Of a stretch of 64,000 bases of DNA, positions 55,209 through 62,774 are shown in pieces. The translations under genes were made by a program, and so were the position numbers. Below the pieces are notes generated by a model. The model did not search any database. It saw nothing but the letters and a program-made list of their open reading frames with translations, and was not told where the DNA came from. Origin of the DNA: Prado023 sp963774745 (lineage in GTDB: Bacteria > Actinomycetota > Actinomycetes > S36-B12 > CAIYMF01); NCBI GenBank assembly GCA_963774745.1, contig CAVZGE010000002.1, positions 248,001 through 312,000 on the forward strand, in the 5' to 3' direction. How positions within the stretch are numbered: position 1 is the first letter of the stretch; each line of letters opens with the position of its first letter.

Positions 55209-57051
55209 CCGCGTCGTCGCCATCGTGGCGGCAACCATGGTCGTGTGGGTTGTTCCCCCCGTCGGGTGGGCGCTGAGCCTCCTCGTCTGGATCCTGCTGG
55301 CACCGCTGCCGCGGTACGTCCTCACCCGGATCGTCCTTCTCGGTGGCTCGGCCATGGTTGCCGCCTCGGCGTGGCTCCTGCTCGGTGGTCAGATCTCGAC
55401 CGGCGGGCTCCAGATCGTCGCGACCGGGCTGGGAGCCTGCCTGGCGCTGGCGGCAGCGACGGGCAGGACCGCCGTGGCCCGGTGGGATCTGGCCTCGGGC
55501 GCTGTCCTCCTGGGGGCCTCGGCGGTGTTCGTTCAGCAGATATGGGTCGAGCGTCGATCCAGCGCGGAGCAGATCATCTCCGTCCTCACTGCCACCGGTT
55601 CGGACCACCAGTCGCACTTCACCCTGTACGCCAACGCCCTCCTCCTGGGCGGGGAACCCTGGGAAACGACCGACGGGAGTGGGGCAACCTTCTCCGGGTA
55701 CCCGAACGGGCTGTATGCCCTGACGGTGGCGCTGACTCGGATGTTCCTCGACCTGCCCAGCGTGCCCGAGCGCGTCGACCTCCTGTGGCCCTACGTGCTG
55801 ACGAGCGCGGCGACCGCAGCCCTCGCTGTCGTCGCCCTGGGACTCGTGGCAGTGGGAGTTGCCGGGGAACTGAGCGGCGAGATCGTGTCCTCCGGCGCCG
55901 GCGTGTGGGCCGCCCTCGCGCTGATGCTCGCTGCAGCGGTGGATTCCCTCGTGCTGCCCCTCGCAAACATCGGGCACACCAACCTCCTTCTCGGGGCAGC
56001 CCTCTCGGCTGCCTTGGCTTGGCTCTGTGTCAGGTATGCCACGGGCAGTCCGGTGTGGGCCGGCGCCATCCTGCTGATGCAGGCGTACGTCTCCTGGGCG
56101 ACATGGCCGCCACTGCTGTCCATCTCCGTTGTCCCTGGGTTGGTCCTGGCCTGGCGGGCCTCTCGTGGACGGCTGTGGACCTTGGCGGTCGCCGGCCTCG
56201 CCGTGGTCGGGGTGGCCGCTGCCCTCCTGGTGCTCCTGCCGCAGCACTTCGGGGCTCCCCTCAGGACTCTGGCAGTGGCCAGCGGGGGCAATGCCGGGTT
56301 CAACTTGTCGATGGTGGCATTCGGTGCCGTGGCCTGCGTGCCCATCTGGCTCTGGTCCCGGCATCGGCTCGAGCTCACGACACGCATTTACCTGGCTGTC
56401 GGCTGGGTGCCGTTGGCCGTAGCCGCCGCCGGCTTCGGTGCCGTCGCGCACAGCGTGGGCGTCGCCTGGCAATGGAGCTACTACACCATCAAGATCCTCA
56501 ACGCGGTGGGCCTGTGGTTCGCACCTGTCCTGGCAGCCATCCTCGGGACAGTCATCGCATGGGGGCTCGCGTCGGCAAATCGCGGCCTGTCGGGGCGAGT
56601 CGAGCGGGGCGCCCTGGCTCTGAGTGTGGCCGCACTCCTCGTGGCCGGGTCGGACTACTTCGGTCCAGGGGCGTCCGGCCTCAAGCCCGAGATGCCGCGT
56701 GCATACGCGCTGGGCATCGCCGCGGCGCGCCAGGGCGCGGCCTCGGCCAACGTCGCGGGCTCGGTCGTGGGACCTGCTCTCGCCGTGGCAGCCGGGCAGC
56801 CCGAGGCGATCGCTGTCCTGGCCGACGACCCCACGCTCATGCACAACCGGTGGCTGGCAACCCTTCTCTCCGTGCCGTCGAACGAGGCGGACGCCCTGTA
56901 CGCCACGACCATGGGTGCGGCGGATGGCGCTGCCCTGCAGAGGAGCATCACCGACTGGATCGCAGCCCATCCCGGGACCAGCGTGCTTCCTGTCTGCGTG
57001 GCTGGCGACGAGTGCAGGGATGGCGACTCGGTCAGTCCAGGCCAGCCCTGA
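55195..57051 (+). CDS. Large polytopic membrane protein, GT-C-like
   Basis: 618 aa, intact; ATG within the end of rmlD. About thirteen membrane helices. The first extracytoplasmic loop contains TATGSDHQSHFTLYANALLL and SGYPNGLYALTVALTRMF, an acidic, His-containing loop like those of GT-C transferases. A soluble C-terminal domain (~490-618) ends VLPVCVAGDECRDGDS with two cysteines. It follows the rml genes directly, so a role in using rhamnose-containing lipid precursors is inferred. No family assignment is certain. Confidence 0.7.
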   Translation: MARTSRVVAIVAATMVVWVVPPVGWALSLLVWILLAPLPRYVLTRIVLLGGSAMVAASAWLLLGGQISTGGLQIVATGLGACLALAAATGRTAVARWDLASGAVLLGASAVFVQQIWVERRSSAEQIISVLTATGSDHQSHFTLYANALLLGGEPWETTDGSGATFSGYPNGLYALTVALTRMFLDLPSVPERVDLLWPYVLTSAATAALAVVALGLVAVGVAGELSGEIVSSGAGVWAALALMLAAAVDSLVLPLANIGHTNLLLGAALSAALAWLCVRYATGSPVWAGAILLMQAYVSWATWPPLLSISVVPGLVLAWRASRGRLWTLAVAGLAVVGVAAALLVLLPQHFGAPLRTLAVASGGNAGFNLSMVAFGAVACVPIWLWSRHRLELTTRIYLAVGWVPLAVAAAGFGAVAHSVGVAWQWSYYTIKILNAVGLWFAPVLAAILGTVIAWGLASANRGLSGRVERGALALSVAALLVAGSDYFGPGASGLKPEMPRAYALGIAAARQGAASANVAGSVVGPALAVAAGQPEAIAVLADDPTLMHNRWLATLLSVPSNEADALYATTMGAADGAALQRSITDWIAAHPGTSVLPVCVAGDECRDGDSVSPGQP

Positions 57052-57056
57052 GGTTG

Positions 57057-57071
57057 CCCGTACCCTACGGG
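57057..57071. terminator. Short hairpin between convergent genes
   Basis: CCCGTA and TACGGG pair around CCC, six bases after the membrane protein stop and three bases before the stop of the converging gene. Weak, no T-tract. Confidence 0.35.
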
Positions 57072-57073
57072 TG

Positions 57074-57858
57074 TTAGGCGGAGTGGGTACGCCCTGTGCT
57101 GTGACGACATTCGCCAACGGTGAGACTTCGGCCCGACTGTGTGTCGACCAGGGGCATACCAGCGATCGCAGCCCGCGCAGGTCCAGCGCCGAGGTAGGTC
57201 AATCGACCCTTCTGGTCACGGCTCTCCCTGACAGTCCAGCGGACGTAGGGCGCCAGGTCCGACGCCGACGGGATGGGAAGCGGGAACAGCGGAACCTCGG
57301 CGTCCCGGATGAAGAATGCGTTGTTGCCGCACCGGTTCGTGCCCACGAATCGCAGGCCCCTGGTGGCGAAGAGCTCGATGAACGCCTTCAGCGAAGCGCC
57401 GTAGTAGAGGTGGGAGTAGTGAGCGGTGCGATCGAAGTTGTCCTTGGGCGGCACCGATACCGTTTCGATGTCGCCGACCCTGGTCACCAGGTCGTCACGA
57501 CGTGTCGGACGTCGCAGGGCGTCCGCCACCCAGTGCGTCGTTGCCATCAACATCCAGGGAGATGATGTCGAGCGTGAATGTCCTCGGCGCGTTTGGAGGT
57601 CGCGCCGTCGCGGCGTATCCAGGCGCGGGTCGAGGGCGTCCTCCAGAGCGACAGGTGAGATGTCGTGAGTCGACCTCGTGACAGCCGCGATCGCCATTCC
57701 GCAGGAACCTCGAGTTGCATTCCCGGGTCGTGGTAGTTGGGACGCGCCGACCTCTGCGCCTGGATTGCCGCCACGCCTCCACGGAACACCGGATCCCCGA
57801 GGAACTCCCTCTGAACGAACTCCACCTTGCGCCTGAACCACGCTGCGGCATCCACCAT
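57074..57858 (-). CDS. FkbM-like methyltransferase-related protein, frameshifted
   Basis: About 260 aa when pieced together. GGGGAG lies nine bases before ATG at 57858. Fragments in order: VDAAAWFRRKVEFVQREFLG, then FTLDIISLDVDGNDA (the acidic SAM/metal segment of FkbM-type proteins), VSVPPKDNFDRTAHYSHLYY, GASLKAFIELFATRGLRFVG and TNRCGNNAFFIRDAEVPLFP. The combination DVDGND, YSHLYYGASLKAF and NNAFF marks a family seen in sugar-modification loci. At least three frame changes lie between 57480 and 57680, and the first third is poorly readable. Likely cytoplasmic; role in glycan methylation is inferred. Confidence 0.65.
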
Positions 57859-57924
57859 CAGTGGCTCCCCTTCATCCGGCCGGCTCAGGTGCACTGTGCC
57901 GAGTTCGTCGCGCGAAAGCCCACG

Positions 57925-58527
57925 CTAGTCGACCAGCCGCTCTCGGTAACCGCGACAGGCGTGCCAGGACGGCAGAAGCCCGTTGACGGCTGCCTCCGCC
58001 AGTGTGGGCGCCGCCGCGTCCTTCGCCGACAGCTCGACGTCGACCCCCTCCAGCGGCCACTCGATCCCGAGCGCTGGGTCCAGTGGGTGCACCTCGTGCT
58101 CAGCGCCCGGGTTGTACCCCTCGCTGCACAGGTACACCACGGTCGAGCCGTCCTCCAGGGAGCAGAACCCGTGCCCGAGCCCCTCGGAGAGGTACACGGC
58201 CCGACGCTCGCGGTCGTCGAGCACCACTGAGGTCCACTGGCCGAACGTGGGCGACCCGACCCGGACATCGACGATGACGTCGAGGACCGAGCCCTTCACG
58301 CACGTCACGTACTTCGCCTGCCCGGGCGGGACATCGGCGAAGTGGATCCCGCGCAGCACGCCCCTGGCCGAGACGGAGGCGTTGGCCTGGGCCAGGTCGA
58401 GGTGGTGTCCGACGGTCTCGGTGAAGACGGGGTCCTTGAACCACTCCAGGAAGGCCCCGCGGTCGTCGCCGTGGATCCGCGGGGTGAACACCCACGCGCC
58501 CTCGATGGACAGTTGCTCAACCTGCAT
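57925..58527 (-). CDS. rmlC: dTDP-4-dehydrorhamnose 3,5-epimerase
   Basis: 200 aa, intact. Cupin enzyme for the third step of dTDP-L-rhamnose synthesis. HGDDRGAFLEWFK (~19-31), QANASVSARGVLRGIHF with the catalytic base His62, QAKYVTCVKGSVLDVIVDVR, and YLSEGLGHGFCSLEDGSTVV are all typical. The start overlaps the end of the RgpF-type gene by eleven bases on the same strand, so both are read from one transcript. It completes the rml pathway with rmlA, rmlB and rmlD. Confidence 0.95.
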   Translation of the reverse strand: MQVEQLSIEGAWVFTPRIHGDDRGAFLEWFKDPVFTETVGHHLDLAQANASVSARGVLRGIHFADVPPGQAKYVTCVKGSVLDVIVDVRVGSPTFGQWTSVVLDDRERRAVYLSEGLGHGFCSLEDGSTVVYLCSEGYNPGAEHEVHPLDPALGIEWPLEGVDVELSAKDAAAPTLAEAAVNGLLPSWHACRGYRERLVD

Positions 58528-59688
58528 GAGTGCCTCCTGGGTGATCCCTCGCGCGCGCCGCGGCCAACCTACCGGCCACCTCGTCGGCCCCGATGACGGC
58601 CAGTCCTGCGTCGGCGACCAGCGCGCCCACGAACCGCTCCAGCGCGTGTGCTGTCGTCCCGTCGATGGAGACGGCCTCGTGCTCGAAGTCCTCGATGGTG
58701 AGGCGCGCGTCCCGCAGCCGGTTCAGTGGTTCGGGGCGGGACCAGAACATCGACCCGCCCGGGAACCAGACCCGTTCTGGGTCCACGCTGATCCCCGTCC
58801 GCGCGGCGAGGGCGGCCACCAGCTGTCCGTTGGCGCCCCAGAACTCCCGGCCGAGCACCGCGCCCACAGGCGCGACCATCCCCACTGCCGCGTCACGGCG
58901 CAGCAGCTCCAGAATGAGCTCGATCCCCTCCGGCGACGGGCACAGCGAGTCCAGGAGCCGATCGCGCCAGACCGCCCCGTCGATCCGGTGGACGCTGGCC
59001 TTGGTGTGCAGCTTGAGCACGGCGTCGTAGTCACCGACGAGGCCGAGCTCGAGCACCCGGACGAACGGCCACATGTCCCGACCGCGGTTCGGTACGACCT
59101 CGAAGCGCACGTCGGGGAAGCGGGCGACGATCTCGTCGGCCAGCGCCTCCGAGGGTCCCTCGACCAGGGTCACGACCAGGTCGAAGGGAACCGGGATCCG
59201 CTCGATCCGTTCAGCCAGTCCCGCCCACAGGTCGGGGTAGAACACGTGGACCACCACCAGCACCCGACCCGTCCGGTCGGGTCGCAGCGGTCGGAGATCC
59301 GGCTCAGGGAGGAGCTCCCCGCCGGCCATCCACTGCCTGGTGCGGGCGAGGAGCGGGTGCCGACGGGCCGCGTCATCATCGATGGACAGCAGCAGGTCCG
59401 GACCGGGAGGACGAGGTCCGGCACCGTCGCCCGCACCGTACCCGCCCCAGCACCAGTACCCGCGTCGAAGCGGGACGTCCGACGCCTCTCGCCCGCGCGA
59501 TGCCGTAGCGCCTCCTGCACGCGGCGCAGCGGAGCGGTCACCCGCAGGTGTCCGGCGAGCTCGCCCTGAGCCGTGCGGATGGCCTCCATCTGCTCGACGA
59601 GCAGGCGATTCTGTGCCCGGAGTCGCTCGTTCTCCGCACTCAGGGCAGCCAGCAACGGATCCCCACTGGTGGACGGGCCGTCGGTCAT
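58517..59688 (-). CDS. Rhamnan synthesis F (RgpF)-type protein with coiled-coil N-terminus, one frameshift
   Basis: About 390 aa when joined. Residues ~10-45 form a coiled coil (LSAENERLRAQNRLLVEQME) followed by VTAPLRRVQEALRHRAGE, a motif also seen at the end of the FkbM fusion protein. A shift at ~59390-59460 precedes LLSIDDDAARRHPLLARTRQ. The RgpF domain follows: VLVVVHVFYPDLWAGLAERI, VVPNRGRDMWPFVRVLELGL, YDAVLKLHTKASVHR and PGGSMFWSRPEPLNRLRD. RgpF proteins are needed for rhamnose-glucose polysaccharides in streptococci. Co-transcribed with rmlC. Confidence 0.85.
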
Positions 59689-59769
59689 CCGCGGCTGCTC
59701 GGGTCGTCCACGGCCTCAGGGTACCGATGCCGACGGCAAGGCAACCGTCCGCGAGCGAGTCGGGCGCAT

Positions 59770-59798
59770 TTGGGTCGCGGCGGGGGGCTCTGTACGAT
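59770..59798 (+). promoter_or_regulatory. Promoter of tRNA-Thr
   Basis: TTGGGT (59770-59775) and TACGAT (59793-59798) are separated by 17 bases, a good sigma-70-type pair. The mature tRNA begins 51 bases downstream. Confidence 0.6.
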
Positions 59799-59849
59799 TG
59801 GGCGGTCCGCCCGGGTCCGGCAGCGCCGGAATCAGCTCGCGGTAGGCGT

Positions 59850-59924
59850 GCCGCCTTAGCTCAGGGGTAGAGCAGCTCACTCGTAATGAGCAGGTCCGGG
59901 GTTCAAATCCCCGAGGCGGCTCCA
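59850..59924 (+). tRNA. trnT: tRNA-Thr (anticodon CGT), CCA encoded
   Basis: A full cloverleaf can be drawn: acceptor GCCGCCT pairs with AGGCGGC, D-arm GCTC/GAGC, anticodon stem GCTCA/TGAGC around the loop CTCGTAA (anticodon CGT, reading ACG), T-arm CGGGG/CCCCG with TTCAAAT. The discriminator T is followed by an encoded CCA. It marks the right edge of the polysaccharide locus. tRNA genes are common integration sites, but I found no integrase or duplicated 3' end here. Confidence 0.97.
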
Positions 59925-59929
59925 TTGTG

Positions 59930-59965
59930 AAGTCGCGGGACATCGTCAACGGTGTCTCGCGACTT
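59930..59965 (+). terminator. Terminator of tRNA-Thr
   Basis: AAGTCGCGGGACA and TGTCTCGCGACTT form a 13-bp stem (one G-T pair) around a ten-base loop, starting six bases after the CCA end, followed by TCGTTGTGTT. Strong and well placed. Confidence 0.8.
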
Positions 59966-60121
59966 TCGTTGTGTTGGTGGGGTTCCGTTCTTGCGTTCGC
60001 CGCATTCGGGACTGCCTTTGGGTGGTCCCCGCCACACCGAGCACGCGGTGTTCCCGTGACCTTCGCCACTGCCGTCGGCGGCTTCGCGGCGGGACGATGG
60101 TGGGGAGGGAAGGGGAGTCCC

Positions 60122-60833
60122 ATGCGGAAGTTGATTGCAGCGCTCGTGGGATTGCTCTGCGCGCGGTGTTGCTGCGGCGCCGTACGCGCCGGCTGCTGCG
60201 GGGAGCGTCTCGGTAACGGGTGAGGGGTGGGCGGCAGTTGTGACGGTTCCTGACCTCGTCTGGACGGGGGTCAGGTGCCAGGATCTTCCGATCACGATCC
60301 ACATCGAGGGTGCCCTCGACGATTGGGTGACCTCCACGTGGGAATTCAGGGCCGGTGCTTGGCCGAAGTCGACCGGTGTGACGAACATGGTCACCTACGG
60401 CTACGGACACAAGTCCGGCGACTTCACACTGAAGGGGTTCCGGGTCTGCCCGACGAAGGCGCATATCGGCCTCATGGGCGTGAGCGCCGCGCTCATTGTG
60501 CGGACCACGCCGGGCCAAACCGTGGGGGAGGAGAAGGTCTTCTACACCGACTTCGCGGTCCCGGCGCCGACTCCGGTCGTGAAGGTGAAGGCCGTGAGCG
60601 AGGCATCGAGGCTTTGGGTCAACGTCAACCCGAACAAGGGTGGGCGCTACTGGACCTTCCAGGTCCAGGCCAGGCAACCCGACGGTACCTGGGCGGTACT
60701 GAGGACATACCGGACGAAGCGGTCCACGGAGACCCGCACCGTGGATCTCCCTGCTGGCCAGTACCGCGTCTGGGTGAACCCGAAGTTCGGGTTTGGTGGG
60801 GCGCATTCAGCGGAGGTCACCCTGACCGGGTAG
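60122..60833 (+). CDS. Secreted beta-rich protein, one frameshift
   Basis: About 237 aa when joined. AAGGGGAG precedes the ATG. A signal peptide MRKLIAALVGLLCA is in one frame; after a break near 60160-60170 it continues GVAAAPYAPAAAGSVSVTGE, the expected cleavage region and mature start. The mature part is beta-rich with two cysteines (GVRCQDLPITIHIE and GFRVCPTKAHIG), then a Pro-rich linker and an Ig/fibronectin-like module (EASRLWVNVNPNKGGRYWTF to LPAGQYRVWVNPKF). No family recognised; likely an exported or surface protein. Confidence 0.7.
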
Positions 60834-60847
60834 CCCCAGTCGGCCCG

Positions 60848-61486
60848 TCACGGCCGGCTCGAGCCCATCAGCGTCCAGTTGACGACCGGGACGTTCACCA
60901 GCCTCCGCTCGCTGAGTTCCTCCACGTGGAACCCAGCCTCAGCCAGCGCGGCCCGCGTGTCCTGCGTGCACCGGCAGCCTCCGGCCAGCCGCGGCCACAT
61001 CCCGCCGACGGACACCACCCGCTGCATCCGCTCGGTCCAGGAACCCGGCTCGGCCCGGACGTGCTCCAGAACGCACACCGTCCCGTCGGGATGCAGCACC
61101 CTGCGCGCCTCGGCCAGGACCGCGTCCACCGAGTCCACCGAGCAGAGCACGTAGGCGAAGAGCACGCAGTCCACCGAGTCGTCGGGAAGTGGCAGCGCCT
61201 CGCCCACCGCATCGATGAGCTCGACCTCGAGCCCCCGGGCACGGGCCGCCTCGACCCGCGGCAGGGACGCCGCGCGCATCGACTCACTCGGCTCCACCGC
61301 CACCACGGACGTGACCGCCTCGGGGAGGTGGTCCAGGTCATGGCCGGGCCCGAGGCCGACGATCAGCAGCCGCCCATGCGCCCCGGCGAGCACCGCCGAC
61401 CGGGCAGCCCCCAGCTCCGAGTGCTCGCCGAGGTCGGCGACCATCCCGTACAGACGCGTGAACAGCCGGTGGTCGTGGGCAGCCAT
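60848..61486 (-). CDS. Class I SAM-dependent methyltransferase
   Basis: 212 aa, intact. LLIVGLGPGHDLDHLPEAV is the SAM-binding loop, VVAVEPSESMRAASLPR supplies the ribose-binding acid region, and LPLPDDSVDCVLFAYVLCSV is motif II/III. A cysteine-containing segment GGCRCTQDTRAALAEAGFHV follows. The pattern matches METTL7-like or small-molecule methyltransferases; substrate unknown. ATG at 61486 is seven bases after a CATACT hexamer, a leaderless arrangement, and is preferred over the longer frame to 61618. Confidence 0.82.
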   Translation of the reverse strand: MAAHDHRLFTRLYGMVADLGEHSELGAARSAVLAGAHGRLLIVGLGPGHDLDHLPEAVTSVVAVEPSESMRAASLPRVEAARARGLEVELIDAVGEALPLPDDSVDCVLFAYVLCSVDSVDAVLAEARRVLHPDGTVCVLEHVRAEPGSWTERMQRVVSVGGMWPRLAGGCRCTQDTRAALAEAGFHVEELSERRLVNVPVVNWTLMGSSRP

Positions 61487-61493
61487 GGTTGCC

Positions 61494-61499
61494 AGTATG
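61494..61499 (-). promoter_or_regulatory. Leaderless-type -10 CATACT
   Basis: On the minus strand CATACT is followed by seven bases and ATG at 61486; no ribosome-binding site fits. Confidence 0.4.
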
Positions 61500-61638
61500 G
61501 CGAGGTCACCCCACGCGCGACCGCCGGCAAGCGGATCGGCGTCTTCCACGGGTGCCCCCACCTTGCCCACGGACTCCCCGACGGGGCATCCTGAGAGTGC
61601 CTGACTCGTGCGGACCACGAGGGGGGAGGTGGCGTGTG

Positions 61639-62622
61639 ATGGCCGGCTCGTGGTCGTTCGGACGCCGGGGCGGCGCGCCGCTGCGGGGAGTCGCGGCCCT
61701 GTCCGCCCTGTTGCTCACCCTGGGAGCCTGCTCCGGGGGCAGCACCCACGTGGCCGACCCGGGCGCCTCCGCCGCGATCACGCCGGCGCCGGCACCGTCC
61801 CCCGAACCGACCTCCAGCGGAGCGCCGCTGCCCTCGATGACGCCGGACCAGGCGCGTGCCGACACCGGCGCGATCCACGACAACGGCTGCCACGCCCACC
61901 ACGGGGACACCGCGGCCTCCGACCCCGAGGACTGCACCTTCGGCTACTTCGACGGCGACACCGTCATCCTGTACGGCGATGACCATGCCGAGCAGTGGTT
62001 CACCGCCGCCGAGGGGGTGGCCGAGCGCCACGACTGGCGCCTGCTGCCCGTGACCAAGCAGGCCTGCCCGCCCGGCGCCGAGCGGGTGCAGGACGAGAGC
62101 CGGGGAGGCGTCTACACCGAGTGCGCCCGGTGGCACGCCAACGCGATGGCCCTGATCGAGGAGCAGGAGCCGATCCTCGTACTCATCGCGGCACGGTCGG
62201 ACCGCTACCGGGTCGTCGACGGCGATCAGGTTCTCAGCGGCCCCGACTCAGCCGACCGGCTCGGCACCGCCCTGGCCGAGGACCTGCGCGCCTTCGCCGA
62301 CATGGGCGCCCGCACCGTCCTGATCCGCGACACACCGGCGCCGGGATTCGACGTCCCGGACTGCATCGCGGCCGGCGACCCGGAGTCGTGCGCCTATCGC
62401 CTCACGGGGGCGCCTCCGGACGACACCGCCCAACTGGCTGCCGCGAAGGCCACACGGACGCAGGTGGTCGACCTCACGAGATCAGTCTGCGGCGGGCGCA
62501 CCGCGTGCCGGACGGTGATCGACGGGCTCATCACCATGCGCGATGCCGAGCACCTGACATCCACGTTCGGTGCCACGCTCGCCGACGAGCTCGAGGCCGG
62601 GATCGAGGCTCTGCCCGCCTGA
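61639..62622 (+). CDS. SGNH-like lipoprotein with Asp at the nucleophile position
   Basis: 327 aa, intact. Lipobox in LSALLLTLGAC, then a Ser/Pro/Ala linker. The domain from ~85 resembles the SGNH domain found at the C-terminus of acyltransferase-3 proteins: VILYGDDHAEQWFTAAEGVA replaces the usual GDSHxxxW, so the nucleophile Ser is Asp115 while His116 and Trp remain; the late motif DAEHLTSTFGATL (Asp302, His305) keeps the second catalytic pair. Cysteines (GCHAHHG, CTFGYF, KQACPPG, TECARW and others) suggest disulfides. GGAGG lies about ten bases before the ATG. Probably extracytoplasmic; likely not a standard esterase. Confidence 0.78.
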   Translation: MAGSWSFGRRGGAPLRGVAALSALLLTLGACSGGSTHVADPGASAAITPAPAPSPEPTSSGAPLPSMTPDQARADTGAIHDNGCHAHHGDTAASDPEDCTFGYFDGDTVILYGDDHAEQWFTAAEGVAERHDWRLLPVTKQACPPGAERVQDESRGGVYTECARWHANAMALIEEQEPILVLIAARSDRYRVVDGDQVLSGPDSADRLGTALAEDLRAFADMGARTVLIRDTPAPGFDVPDCIAAGDPESCAYRLTGAPPDDTAQLAAAKATRTQVVDLTRSVCGGRTACRTVIDGLITMRDAEHLTSTFGATLADELEAGIEALPA

Positions 62623-62694
62623 GGTGCCGACCTGCCCGCGCCGCCGCCCCCGGCCGCCCCCACCGCCCGCCGCGAGACCCGCACGCGCGCGCCC

Positions 62695-62700
62695 TACAGT
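62695..62700 (+). promoter_or_regulatory. Putative -10 element TACAGT
   Basis: TACAGT in the 152-bp gap before the acyl-CoA ligase gene, 75 bases before its ATG. The GC-rich upstream sequence offers no convincing -35. Confidence 0.4.
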
Positions 62701-62774
62701 GAAACTCCCCCGGTCGCACCGGCCCGCGCCAACCCCGCCCCGCCCGACTGCGACCCCACCTGGGAAGGACGCCC

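Noticed and set aside
55174..57117. 647-codon minus-strand frame opposite the large membrane protein
   Set aside because: His/Gln/Gly/Arg-rich antisense sequence; the plus-strand frame has clear membrane helices and is coupled to rmlD.
59850..59924. tRNA-Thr as an attachment site of an integrated element
   Set aside because: No integrase, no second copy of the tRNA 3' end and no phage genes were found within the window.
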